NCBI GenBank assembly: GCA_963752965.1
Contig: CAVWAJ010000017.1
Coordinates: 310,001 to 374,000 of the forward strand
Reading direction: 5' to 3'
DNA: 64,000 bases
Source: QHXW01 sp963752965
GTDB lineage: Bacteria; Acidobacteriota; Terriglobia; Bryobacterales; Bryobacteraceae
In this document: positions 17,287 through 26,033 of the stretch, piece after piece
How the letters are laid out: each line of letters begins with the position of its first letter
Numbering within the stretch: the first letter of the stretch is position 1
The notes under the pieces: model-generated
Told to the model about the DNA's origin: nothing
What the model saw: only the letters and a program-made list of their open reading frames with translations
Database searches by the model: none
Made by a program: the position numbers and the translations under genes

Positions 17287-18090
17287 CTACTCCCCAAACA
17301 CGAGTAAAGCATGCCCTGCAGTGGTCGCCACAAGCTGCCTGCCATCACAGAGAAAACTGATGGGATTCGCCTGTAGCGGCCCGCCGGTGGGAAATCTCCA
17401 AAGCGGGCGGCCACTTTTCGCATCCAGGGCGAAGAAATGCCCTTCGTTCGTACCGCCGAATAACAGGCCTCCCGCGGTCGAGAGCAACCCAGTCCACGGC
17501 GGCGAATGGAGTGGAAATTCCCAAATCTTCGTTCCCGTCACCAACTCCAGTGCGCGCACCGCACCCGACGGCTCCAGTCCCGGAATACCGCGGAATCCAC
17601 CGGCGGAGAAAAAGCTGCCCGCGTGGTACTCCGGCAGGCCGAGATAAAAACTGGTGGGTTCCTCGCGTGCAGCAACGTAAAACAGACCTGTCTGCGGGCT
17701 GTACGAAGGGCTAAACCAATTGGTTCCGCCGTGTAGGCCCGGATACACCATGACGCCCTCGAGCGATGGTGACTTGCCCGGCAACAGAATAGGTCGCCCA
17801 CGGTCATCGAGTCCTTGGGCCCACGTTTGCTGTGCGTATGACTTATCCAGCAAGAACTCACCTGTCACGCGGTCGAGTAGGTAATAAAAGCTGTTGCGGT
17901 TCGCCACCGCGACCACCTTGCGCACCTTCCCGCGCACCGTCGCGTCCACCAGCACGGGTACGTGATTCACATCCCAGTCATGCACGTCGTGCGGCGTGAA
18001 CTGAAAATGCCACTTGAGTTCGCCGGTATCCGGGTTGATTGCCAAGAGCGAATTGGCGTAGAGATTGTCGCTTGGTGGATTCCTGATACT
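17287..18090 (-). pseudogene. PQQ-dependent dehydrogenase, 5'-truncated
   Basis: The C-terminal half of a quinoprotein alcohol dehydrogenase beta-propeller: DNLYANSLLAINPDTGELKW, FTPHDVHDWDVNHVPVL, GLHGGTNWFSPSYSPQTGLFYV, FPLHSPPWTGLLSTAGGLLFGG and a final NPISFLCDGRQLVATTAG. The frame is intact for about 265 residues, but the N-terminal propeller blades, signal peptide and start are missing. The break is near 18090, close to a short hairpin. Such enzymes oxidise alcohols or sugars in the periplasm; this copy should be non-functional. Confidence 0.75.
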
Positions 18091-18098
18091 TCTTATGC

Positions 18099-18117
18099 TA
18101 CACACATTACGTGTGTA
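18099..18117. repeat. 7-bp inverted repeat at the dehydrogenase breakpoint
   Basis: TACACAC and GTGTGTA form a perfect 7-bp stem around ATTAC. It sits within a few bases of where similarity to PQQ dehydrogenases stops. Confidence 0.4.
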
Positions 18118-18400
18118 TTTCGTTCATCTTAGCGGGCCCCGTTTTGTCGTACGTCAGAATGGCAGTGAGACCGTACACCTGCATCGCGGCAACAAGACGC
18201 GCGTCGTGAGAGGGCTTTGCACTTTCAACGCCGCTGCCTGCTCGTCCTGCCAGCGGTCACGACGGTTCAAGATCGCCTTCTTTGCGGCACTTTCGGGCCC
18301 GCAATCACCTCTGCGGCAGACTCGGCCCTCTTCGGTGCGAAGGTGCGGTCGCCGTCATGCTTTAGGCCTCCAAGGGAAGTGCGTTTTTGGCCCTTCGTCA

Positions 18401-18430
18401 CTTGCAGCGGTCTGCAGTGGTTTGCAGTGG
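18401..18430. repeat. Three tandem 10-bp units
   Basis: The units CTTGCAGCGG, TCTGCAGTGG and TTTGCAGTGG follow each other directly, and TTTGAC continues the start of a fourth. They lie in non-coding DNA about 95 bases before the tRNA fragment. Whether this is a binding-site array or slippage cannot be told. Apart from this repeat and the tRNA fragment, I see no gene between 18118 and 18718. Confidence 0.45.
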
Positions 18431-18524
18431 TTTGACCCCAACCTGACCGATGACGGCAAAATTCGATTCTTTTAAAGTCAATCAGTTACATCACTATAGG
18501 ACCCCGAAAATCTGCTCCATTTGG

Positions 18525-18569
18525 TTCGTAATCAGCAGGTCGCCGGTTCGATCCCGGCGGGTGGCTCCA
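18525..18569 (+). pseudogene. 3' half of a tRNA-Thr(CGU) gene, probable integration scar
   Basis: The stretch opens with a 7-base anticodon loop TTCGTAA, continues with the TCAG half-stem, then AGGTCG, a full T-arm (GCCGG, TTCGATC, CCGGC), the 3' acceptor strand GGGTGGC, a T discriminator and CCA. The 5' half (acceptor, D-arm, 5' anticodon stem) is absent: the bases before it do not pair with it. Integrases that target tRNA genes leave exactly this kind of 3' fragment as an attachment-site copy. No intact tRNA-Thr is visible in the window. Confidence 0.65.
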
Positions 18570-18718
18570 GAATTTTCAAGCGCTTATACATCACTGAACT
18601 GCCCCCGCTCCGCTGGTACAGGGACTTCCACAGGGATCAGGTCCGACGTGTTGCTCTTCGGCCCCAGCTACCGTCCAACAATCCGGATACCTCCCGGGAA
18701 ACGCCGTTCCCGTCCCCG

Positions 18719-20032
18719 CTATTCGGCGGTTCGTGCCCCCCTCAGAATATCCCGCAGGCGCTTGCCAATAACCAGTTCTTGCCCCGGCTCAATGTTGAGA
18801 GAAATTATCTGCAGCGTCTCAGCATTCGGTCCCCGCCCGCCCTTTCCAGGCCGCACCCCCGCTCTTTGCTTGGGCGCCTGCTCTTCAACACCCGACACCG
18901 CGCTCGGATTATTGTTGATGAGCACCTCGATACGAGGATTTCCCTCTCGCAGCTTCCTCCAGCACTGTTGCACCGTAAGACCGAACGCTCGCTCATCCCA
19001 ATCAACGGCGAGCCAGGGAAAGTGTTGTCCCTCGCCTGGCGGCATGAAGATCTCACCGGTAACGCCCGGAACGCTTTCCACGAGCGTCTTGGTGCGCTCT
19101 AGTTGCGCCGTCCACTTGCTGTACATATCCTTCAAGTCGTATTTCGTCCAGGCTTCGATAGCGGCCAGGCACCCCATGATCTCTTCCTTGCCCACCTTCA
19201 TCGGCCGGCAAATCGCCCCCTCCCACGGACAATAGTTCGCCATGGCGCCTTCGATTAAGTCCTTGCGTCCCAGCAGCACTCCGGCGCACATAGGCCCTTT
19301 GAGTCCTTTTCCCCCGCTGAAAGAGTAGAGGTCGACTCCCATCTTCGCGTAGCGCGACATAGCTTCAATCGGCGGAATTCCTCCAGCCCGATCGAGGAAC
19401 AGGGGCAAGCTGGCCCTTTTCGTGATAGTCAAGGCTTTCTCCACTTGGCCGTCGGCGAGTTGCGTGTACACCATGGCTGTGTTGTCGTTAATCGCCGTTT
19501 TGAGTTCGTCTAACGTTTTGGCGATGACAAGCTTGGCCCCGGCAAGGCGTATCGCGCTGTCAAAGGCGGTTCGCCCGCCAAACATGATGACTTCGCTTCT
19601 CATGCCGGTGGTATCCGGAAGCTGCCAAATCTTCTTCGGATCGTTCCCCGCTAAGCACGCGGCTGTTCCGGCAGCCATGGCTGCGGCGACACCTGCGGTA
19701 ATCATCCCGTACTCGGCCCCGGTCAGTTCAGCCAGCCTCTTACCCACTGCTTGGTTTAACTCGAAGATGTCTACGAAGTAGTTGGAAGCTTCGTGGCTCG
19801 CGGCGCGCACTTCCGGTAACTCCAACGTGCTGCTGAGAAAGGTCCAGTGGCCACGGGCGTTGATCAAGGGACGAACGCCAATTCGGGTGTAAATATTGTC
19901 ATTGAAATCCTTGCCATTGCGGTTGACCGCAGCCATCGCTCGATCGAGTGCGCCGCGAATGGCAATTGTCCCGAGCAGCGGCAGCGCCGCGGCCCACTTC
20001 ATGAAGGCTCTGCGATCGGTTGCAATATTCAT
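18719..20032 (-). CDS. Exported SelA-like PLP enzyme (D-glucosaminate ammonia-lyase-like)
   Basis: 437 residues. The leader DRRAFMKWAAALPLLGTIAI looks like a twin-arginine signal. The fold-type I PLP domain resembles DgaE/SelA: INARGHWTFLSSTLE at the start, AEYGMITAGVAAAMAAGTAACLAG, and the PLP lysine in SFSGGKGLKGPMCAG. DgaE-type proteins remove ammonia from D-glucosaminate-6-phosphate to give a 2-keto-3-deoxy sugar acid; phosphate-free, exported substrates are assumed here. A proline- and glycine-rich insert (QAPKQRAGVRPGKGGRG) near the C-terminus may be a loop. It is last in a minus-strand run with DapA-like and Gfo/Idh genes. Confidence 0.8.
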   Translation of the reverse strand: MNIATDRRAFMKWAAALPLLGTIAIRGALDRAMAAVNRNGKDFNDNIYTRIGVRPLINARGHWTFLSSTLELPEVRAASHEASNYFVDIFELNQAVGKRLAELTGAEYGMITAGVAAAMAAGTAACLAGNDPKKIWQLPDTTGMRSEVIMFGGRTAFDSAIRLAGAKLVIAKTLDELKTAINDNTAMVYTQLADGQVEKALTITKRASLPLFLDRAGGIPPIEAMSRYAKMGVDLYSFSGGKGLKGPMCAGVLLGRKDLIEGAMANYCPWEGAICRPMKVGKEEIMGCLAAIEAWTKYDLKDMYSKWTAQLERTKTLVESVPGVTGEIFMPPGEGQHFPWLAVDWDERAFGLTVQQCWRKLREGNPRIEVLINNNPSAVSGVEEQAPKQRAGVRPGKGGRGPNAETLQIISLNIEPGQELVIGKRLRDILRGARTAE

Positions 20033-20109
20033 ATAGCGGCTCCCCGTGTGTCTCGAAGTTTTGTTCCCACCTGCAACACCGGCAACAAGTTTAGGGGGCG
20101 TTCGGCGTG

Positions 20110-21129
20110 TCAGACACGCAAATAAGGTTTCAATTCCGCGAAGGCGTAATCGATCTCCGCTATAATCGCCGGCGTCAGCTTGGTGTGAACACCCCTCGAG
20201 ACTGGCGTCCGAATGACCCCACGGCGGTGCAGCATGTACTGATATCCCTGTGCCGCCAGATCGTCTAGATTGATCAACGGCACTAAGTGAGCGAAAATGT
20301 CCCGGGCCTTTTTGCGGTCGCCTGTCTGCCAGGCATCCCAGATCTGTACATACACGTCCGTGTAGGAAGCACCAGGCATCGTGCCGTCGGAACCTTGGGC
20401 CATCTCCGCCAGCATCCCCTTGCCGGCATGCCCACTGAAGACGCTCTTCATCGGCGGTCTATGGGCCTGCAACTCCGCCATCCGCTCGAGTACGGGGGCC
20501 TGCTCTTCCTTTACGTAGCCGAGATTTGGATGCTCAGCGGCAAGCTCGCATAGGAAGGACACCGGCATCACGAAGGGCTGGTGGTCGCCAGCGCCCGTGG
20601 TCTGGATGAAGATCGGCCGTTTGGTGGCGGACGCCAGTGTTCGGTAATAAGAGCGGCAGTCTTCGAGCGAAGTAGCGTTCTCAGGTGGAATGGCAATCAG
20701 AGCATCGAGCGACAGCTTCTCGACGTACTCCAGATACCTCATCGCTTCTTGCGTATCCTTGCCTTGAACGCCGAAAACGACTGCAGACCGTTTACCCTTC
20801 GCGGACTCGGCGATGACGTCGAAGCCGCGCAGCCGCTCTTCCGCCGAGAGAAGGTAATATTCGCTGGCCCTTTGCGGCCAGACGATGCCATGCGCGCCAC
20901 AGCGGTCGAGCCACTCTATTTCGTGAGCCAGGTCTTCGTAGTCAACGGCCTTGGAGTCCGTGTAGGGCGTAGCAACGATGACGAAGATGCCGCGGAGCCG
21001 CTTATCGGAGGGCGTGCCAGCGTATGCCGAAGCCGCTGCCCCGGCCAGCGTCGCAAGGAAACCGCGCCTGGAAACTGGTGGGCGGGCGTAGTGAGTACTG
21101 CCAGGTCTTTCAACCATTGGTCGCTCCAT
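20110..21129 (-). CDS. Exported dihydrodipicolinate synthase-family aldolase
   Basis: 339 residues with a twin-arginine leader (SRRGFLATLAGAAASAYAG). The DapA-type barrel starts LRGIFVIVATPYTD and contains the Schiff-base lysine in LGYVKEEQ. The strand that normally carries the catalytic Tyr (YNVPGRT) reads FIQTTGAGDHQ, so Tyr is replaced by Gln and the Arg is not evident. It is therefore unlikely to make dihydrodipicolinate. Its relatives cleave 2-keto-3-deoxy sugar acids into pyruvate and an aldehyde, which would follow the SelA-like step next door (gap 77 bases). Confidence 0.8.
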   Translation of the reverse strand: MERPMVERPGSTHYARPPVSRRGFLATLAGAAASAYAGTPSDKRLRGIFVIVATPYTDSKAVDYEDLAHEIEWLDRCGAHGIVWPQRASEYYLLSAEERLRGFDVIAESAKGKRSAVVFGVQGKDTQEAMRYLEYVEKLSLDALIAIPPENATSLEDCRSYYRTLASATKRPIFIQTTGAGDHQPFVMPVSFLCELAAEHPNLGYVKEEQAPVLERMAELQAHRPPMKSVFSGHAGKGMLAEMAQGSDGTMPGASYTDVYVQIWDAWQTGDRKKARDIFAHLVPLINLDDLAAQGYQYMLHRRGVIRTPVSRGVHTKLTPAIIAEIDYAFAELKPYLRV

Positions 21130-21226
21130 TCTTCAGCCGCGCAACGTCGGCAAATCGACTCTTCCGAGAGTGTATCTTACCGCCGCTGTTTAACGTTTTG
21201 GAGCTCCCGTGCCGGGAACGGGCACC

Positions 21227-22525
21227 TCAAACCTTTTCGGGCACCACGAACGGCTTGCGGTAGTCGCGCCTGAACATGCGGTTGGCTTCCGCATCGCCTT
21301 TGCAGGAGTAGCTGACGGGGTCGAAGTCCAGAGTCCGGCCCAGCCGGTACGAGATGTTCGCTAGGTGAACCAGCGTGGTCGAGACTGCACCTTCGTCGAT
21401 GGGCGCGAACAGGTCCGCCTGCTTGCGGCTGCGCACGACATCGATGAAGTTGGCCCAGTTGTTGCCCAGGTCGGCGCCGGACGGCCCCGGGGTCTGCTCG
21501 CGTCCGAGCCAGGTCTGGTATTTGCCGGAATCCTCGCTCCAGACCGCCATGTAACCCTTGGACCCGTAGAAAATCACGCCGACGTTTTGCGGGCTGGGCT
21601 CCTCGATGCCGGCTTCATGGTTCGTGATCCAATGGCGGACTTCGAAGGTCATCATCTTCTTCGTGCCGCCGTCGCCAAATTCAAAGCTCGCGCTCAGGGT
21701 GTTGGGCGTCTCCTGATCATCGTCGAACATGAAGTGCCTGCCGATGGCGCTGATCTTGGTGGGATATCTCACGCCAAGTCCCCAGCGAGCCATGTCGACC
21801 TGGTGAACGCCCTGGTTGCCCAAGTCGCCGTTGCCGTAGTCCCAGAACCAGTGCCAGTTATAGTGAAAGCGATTCTGCGTGAAGGCGTGCTCCGGCGCCG
21901 GGCCGAGCCACAGGTCGTAGTGCACGCCGGCGGGCACCGGCTGCTCCGGCTTGCGGCCGATGGTGTCGCGCTGTTTGTAGCACATGCCGCGGGCCATGTA
22001 GACGTCGCCGATGAGGCCATCGCGGAGCTGCTGGACGACCACCCGTCCGATACCCGAACGTTGCTGGGTGCCGTGCGCCACAATGCGGTTGTACTTCTGC
22101 GCGGCAGCTACGATCTGCCGGGCCTCGAACATATCGTGCGCACAGGGCTTCTCTACATAGACATCCTTGCCAGCCTGGCAGGCCCAAATGGTCTGGAGGG
22201 TGTGGTGGTGGTTGGGTGTGGCGATGGAGACAGCATCAATGGACTTGTCCTCCAGCAGCTTGCGCAGGTCGGTGAACGCCGCGGGACGCTTCCCTTTGGC
22301 CTTCTCGACCGCGGCCACCTGGGCGTTGAGCACCGACTCATCTATATCGCAGATGGCGGCAATTTCGACGTTGGCCATCTGGTTGTAGGCCTCTATGTGG
22401 CTAAGGCCGCGGTCGCGCACACCCACACACGCCACGCGAACAGTGTCATTGGGACTGGCGAGAGCACTGGAGCGAAGCACTGTTCCGGCTGCGATGGCGG
22501 ACCCTAAAAAGTATCGACGGTTCAT
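21227..22525 (-). CDS. Exported Gfo/Idh/MocA oxidoreductase
   Basis: 432 residues from the ATG at 22525; the frame is open 47 codons upstream but without coding character. Leader: NRRYFLGSAIAAGTVLRSSALA. Dinucleotide-binding domain: VRVACVGVRDRG, with AAICDID; the catalytic-domain signature VYVEKPCAHDMFEARQ; and WHWFWDYGNGDLGNQGVHQVDMARWGLG. Such Tat-exported members hold NAD(P) tightly and oxidise or epimerise sugars outside the cytoplasm. It shares a closely similar C-terminus (RKPFVVPEKV) with the Gfo/Idh gene at 62.6 kb. It heads the run that continues into the DapA-like and SelA-like genes. Confidence 0.87.
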   Translation of the reverse strand: MNRRYFLGSAIAAGTVLRSSALASPNDTVRVACVGVRDRGLSHIEAYNQMANVEIAAICDIDESVLNAQVAAVEKAKGKRPAAFTDLRKLLEDKSIDAVSIATPNHHHTLQTIWACQAGKDVYVEKPCAHDMFEARQIVAAAQKYNRIVAHGTQQRSGIGRVVVQQLRDGLIGDVYMARGMCYKQRDTIGRKPEQPVPAGVHYDLWLGPAPEHAFTQNRFHYNWHWFWDYGNGDLGNQGVHQVDMARWGLGVRYPTKISAIGRHFMFDDDQETPNTLSASFEFGDGGTKKMMTFEVRHWITNHEAGIEEPSPQNVGVIFYGSKGYMAVWSEDSGKYQTWLGREQTPGPSGADLGNNWANFIDVVRSRKQADLFAPIDEGAVSTTLVHLANISYRLGRTLDFDPVSYSCKGDAEANRMFRRDYRKPFVVPEKV

Positions 22526-22683
22526 GGCATGTAGTTTACGACGGCGGGTGGCGGTACGCAACGCGCAATGCCTGTCATCACATTGCCTCCGGCTAGAACG
22601 GCCGAGGGTAACGCCGTGGCGAGACGCAACACCTCCGCGCCGGTTGCATGTTATCGCGCGGTGCAATCTAATGTCTGGAGTCT

Positions 22684-23754
22684 ATGCTGTGCCACCGGCG
22701 CCAGCTTCTGAAGTCCCTGTTTTGGTCCCGTGCGATGCCGCTTCTCGCGCAGACACCGGCTGCACGAGCGATCCAAGGCGAAGCCGGCGATATCAAATTG
22801 GCCCACCGGTTGAATGCAACGAGCATTACGGACGACGATCTGCTCTTTCTCCAGCAGATCGGACTCAAGTGGGTGCGGTTGGAGTTCGGCGACGCCGAGT
22901 TGCCGTTTGACTCTCTCCGGGTCACGCAAGAACGTTTCGCCCGGTTCGGCATGCGCATTTACTCTGCCGTACACCCGTCGTACCGCTCGCTTCGAATCCA
23001 ATTGGGGCAGCCGGGGCGGGATCAGGATATCGAGATCTATCGCCGTTTTCTGCGTAACTTGGGCCGGCTCCAAATCCCTGTAGCGTCCTATGACTTTCAC
23101 CCGGCGAACACGTACACAACCAGCTACGTCCAGCGCCGCAGCTACACGGCCCGCGAGTTTGACCTGAACGTTTTCCGAACCAAGATTGAGAAACAGGCGT
23201 TCGAACGCGAGTACTCGGCTGCGGAACTCTGGTCGAACTACACGTATTTCATGAACGCCGTGCTTCCTGCCGCCGCGGAGTCCGGAGTCAAGCTGGCCTT
23301 GCACCCGGATGACCCACCGCTCGCGAAGATGAACGGTGTGGCGAAGATCTTCACGGATTACAATGGCTACCACCGCGCCGAACTGGTCGCCGGTGACAGC
23401 CCACACTGGGGCTTGACGTTCTGTGTTGGCACCTGGTCGGAGGGCGGCGACCGCATGGGCAAGAACGTGTTCGAGATGATTCGGGATTTCGGCAGCCGGG
23501 GAAAGATCTTTGAAGTGCATTTCCGGAATGTGAGCGGCCCGCTGCCGCAGTTCGTCGAGACGTTCCCTGATGACGGCTATATGAACATGTACGAGGTGAT
23601 GAAGGCGTTACGGCAAGTCAGGTTCAGCGGAGCGGCCGAGCCCGATCACGTACCGAAGCTCGCCGGCGACACCGGGTTGCTGCGGGCGGGCACTGCTTAC
23701 TGCGTTGCTTACGTGCGAGCCCTGTTGCAACAGGCGAACGAGGAAGTCAGGTAG
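22684..23754 (+). CDS. Exported mannonate dehydratase-like TIM-barrel protein (second copy)
   Basis: 356 residues. An atypical leader (HRRQLLKSLFWSRAMPLLAQ) has two arginines and a hydrophobic stretch. The UxuA motifs are LALHPDDPPL, GLTFCVGTWSEGG and FEVHFRNVSG, then FPDDGYMNMYEVM, closer to true mannonate dehydratase than the copy at 9.5 kb because TFC and HFRNV keep the usual context. It is transcribed away from the Gfo/Idh gene, so the two could share a control region of about 160 bases. A TCTAAT sequence about 20 bases before the ATG is a possible -10. Confidence 0.8.
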   Translation: MLCHRRQLLKSLFWSRAMPLLAQTPAARAIQGEAGDIKLAHRLNATSITDDDLLFLQQIGLKWVRLEFGDAELPFDSLRVTQERFARFGMRIYSAVHPSYRSLRIQLGQPGRDQDIEIYRRFLRNLGRLQIPVASYDFHPANTYTTSYVQRRSYTAREFDLNVFRTKIEKQAFEREYSAAELWSNYTYFMNAVLPAAAESGVKLALHPDDPPLAKMNGVAKIFTDYNGYHRAELVAGDSPHWGLTFCVGTWSEGGDRMGKNVFEMIRDFGSRGKIFEVHFRNVSGPLPQFVETFPDDGYMNMYEVMKALRQVRFSGAAEPDHVPKLAGDTGLLRAGTAYCVAYVRALLQQANEEVR

Positions 23755-23855
23755 GCGCCCTCTTGGTGCAGCCTTCCCCGGCCCCGCCGCGTGCCCCGTC
23801 CAGCCGGCGCTGGGCAATCACGGACTGCTAAACGCCTCTCCAGGCGTAATTCAAA

Positions 23856-26033
23856 TCACTGTCTGGACAATTCCAGCAACAGGTGCTCGGTGAACTTCGT
23901 TTGCAGCCTGGGGTTCGACGCGTCCACGCTGCCCAGATCTTGCCGGTTCACATAATCGAATACGCGGTACTTGCCCTTTTCCAGCCCGCGCAACTCCAGC
24001 GTGCCTTCCCACGGCTGCGCTTCGCCCACGAAGAAGGCATAGTACATCCTGCCGTCCTTCGCAATCGCATATCCTTCCGGCGAGTCGTACCCGATGGTGT
24101 AGAGGTTCATGAAGGTACCCTTGGAGAGCATCATGGAGTTGTAGACGGGAATCCACTGCTTCCAGATGGCTTCCTTGCGCGGCGTGAGGAACACGTCATC
24201 GAAGCGGTTCCCGTAATCCGGCCAGGTGAACTTGGTGCCCAGCACGCCTCCCGTGCCCACGGTGGAAGCGAAATCCTCGCCGAGGTCCACCTCTCTGTTG
24301 GGATCGAATCGGATCTTGCTCAGTTCCACGTGATCGCCGTAGACTGCAGACCGCGGGCCGAGCAGCGCCTTGTAGAGCTTGATCCGTCGCCGCACCTGCA
24401 TAGAGCCCACCGGATCGGCGGTCACCGCCTGATTCTCGAAGGGCAGCCAGGCGAGGTTCGGGGTGGTCCCGCAGGGGCAGATCTGGGTCACGCTGTAGGG
24501 CTTCAGCGCTTTGGAGGTCTCCAGGATGATCTTGTACACGTCGGCCACCGCCCGCACCGAATCATCCGGGCTCTTGTGGTGGTGGGCGGGATTGTAGCAG
24601 CGCGGGACGGAGAAGATATAGTCCATCTTGGAGCCGTCGAAGTCATAGTTGCGAATCAACCTCTCGGTCACCTTCCGGAAGTACGACTGCACCTCCGGGA
24701 GCGCTGGGCAGAGCGCCGCCAGGCTGTTGTTCCGCAGCCCGGCGCGCTTGCCGGCGGCATCCTGGATAACCCACTCGGGGTGCTCCTGCGCCACCTTGGA
24801 GGGAGTTCCCCTGCGGCCCCGCCTTCCGCCTTGGCCGTCCGCCGCTTCTATGGGCGCCCACCAGACGGAGATGCGAATTCCGTTCTTGTGAAACTCGTCC
24901 ACCATCCGCCGCACTGCGTCGCCCGCAAACGTTTTTTCGTTTGGTTCCCAATCGCCGGAAGCGTTGTACCAGCCGGCGTCGAGGGTGGCCCACTTGATCC
25001 CGAATTCCTTCAGTTTAGGGATGGTGCCCACCATTTGCGCCGGCGTGACGCTCCCCAGGTACCCCCAGCCGCACCAGTTGGCCTCGAAGGCGTCGCTTGG
25101 GGGTTGAGCCGGCACCCACGTCTGGCGTTGCAGGATCGCCGACCACATGCTTAGGGGCTCGTAATAATCTCCGGAGAAGACGGCGAGGAAGGTCCGCGGC
25201 GTCGCATAGCTCTCGCCGGGCTTCAAACTTACATCAGCGTCGATGCGCACGGAAGCCGCCACACGGCCATCGTCGCCCACCTGCACCGGAAGCGAGAGGG
25301 TTTCGGCGCGCGGTTCCACGTGGCCAATGGCCGTCCCGGCCGCCCGCGTCCAGAACGCCACCACGGGAATGCCGCCGCCCATGCCGGACGGTGTGGCCAC
25401 ACCAACCAGGTTCGGCTGCGAGAAGCCTTTCATGAGCAGGCTGACGTCATCGTTGCCCCACTTGAAGCTGGATCCCTGGAAAGACCACATCTGGAATGGG
25501 GATGCCTGGGGGTCCGTCAGGGCGGCGTTAAGCCGGCGCCGTTGGAACGAAATCTGATCCAGCTTGACGGCCACCTTCCCCGCGTTCCGGTAGGTAATGG
25601 TCAGAAATGCCGCCTTGGGAAAGTCGTCGTAGACCTCCAGCGCCAGCACCTTCTCCAGGCCCCTGGCGCCGCTCTGCTTTGCCGTGACCTCGATCCGCTT
25701 GCCGAGCGGTCCTATCCCGCCGCGAATGTCGCTGATCCGCGCGCGGCGGAAATCGAGCGGGTCGAACCGCGCCGCCGCGCCGCCACTCAACAGTAGGTCG
25801 CCGCCTGCCTCGCCCTGCGCCGGATCGTCCAGCGTGAGCTGCTGCCCGTTCTTTACTAGGCGCCCTTCCAGGTAGCCGGACGCCAGTAATTCGAACACCG
25901 CCGCCGGCGTCTTCACCTCGATGGCGCCTGCCGGGTTCACCGCGACATTGACTGCGGAAGCGCCGTGAGCACAGGTTAGCGCGCAAGCCGCCAGTGCTGC
26001 CAGAACCACGATACTCGTTGAGTTGCAACCCAT
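23856..26033 (-). CDS. Secreted glycoside hydrolase, GH36-like (alpha-galactosidase clan)
   Basis: 725 residues with a Sec leader ending at AHGASA. An N-terminal beta-sandwich (to about residue 300) precedes the barrel, which begins DAFEANWCGWGYLGSVTPAQM. The segment IKWATLDAGWYNASGDWEPN and the nucleophile motif DGSKMDYIF (K-x-D, as in GH27/GH36) are clear; ENQAVTADPVGSMQVRRR probably carries the acid. A C-terminal beta domain closes the protein. It should release a terminal alpha-linked sugar, or act on a related substrate, outside the cytoplasm. It is convergent with the mannonate dehydratase-like gene. Confidence 0.85.
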   Translation of the reverse strand: MGCNSTSIVVLAALAACALTCAHGASAVNVAVNPAGAIEVKTPAAVFELLASGYLEGRLVKNGQQLTLDDPAQGEAGGDLLLSGGAAARFDPLDFRRARISDIRGGIGPLGKRIEVTAKQSGARGLEKVLALEVYDDFPKAAFLTITYRNAGKVAVKLDQISFQRRRLNAALTDPQASPFQMWSFQGSSFKWGNDDVSLLMKGFSQPNLVGVATPSGMGGGIPVVAFWTRAAGTAIGHVEPRAETLSLPVQVGDDGRVAASVRIDADVSLKPGESYATPRTFLAVFSGDYYEPLSMWSAILQRQTWVPAQPPSDAFEANWCGWGYLGSVTPAQMVGTIPKLKEFGIKWATLDAGWYNASGDWEPNEKTFAGDAVRRMVDEFHKNGIRISVWWAPIEAADGQGGRRGRRGTPSKVAQEHPEWVIQDAAGKRAGLRNNSLAALCPALPEVQSYFRKVTERLIRNYDFDGSKMDYIFSVPRCYNPAHHHKSPDDSVRAVADVYKIILETSKALKPYSVTQICPCGTTPNLAWLPFENQAVTADPVGSMQVRRRIKLYKALLGPRSAVYGDHVELSKIRFDPNREVDLGEDFASTVGTGGVLGTKFTWPDYGNRFDDVFLTPRKEAIWKQWIPVYNSMMLSKGTFMNLYTIGYDSPEGYAIAKDGRMYYAFFVGEAQPWEGTLELRGLEKGKYRVFDYVNRQDLGSVDASNPRLQTKFTEHLLLELSRQ

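Noticed and set aside
18719..20032. True selenocysteine synthase (SelA)
   Set aside because: It has an export leader and a DgaE-like lysine motif, and no selB, selD or tRNA-Sec gene is nearby.
21365..22507. 380-residue plus-strand open frame
   Set aside because: Shadow of the Gfo/Idh gene; no ribosome site and no motif.
23883..25154. 423-residue plus-strand open frame
   Set aside because: Shadow of the GH36-like gene in G+C-rich sequence.
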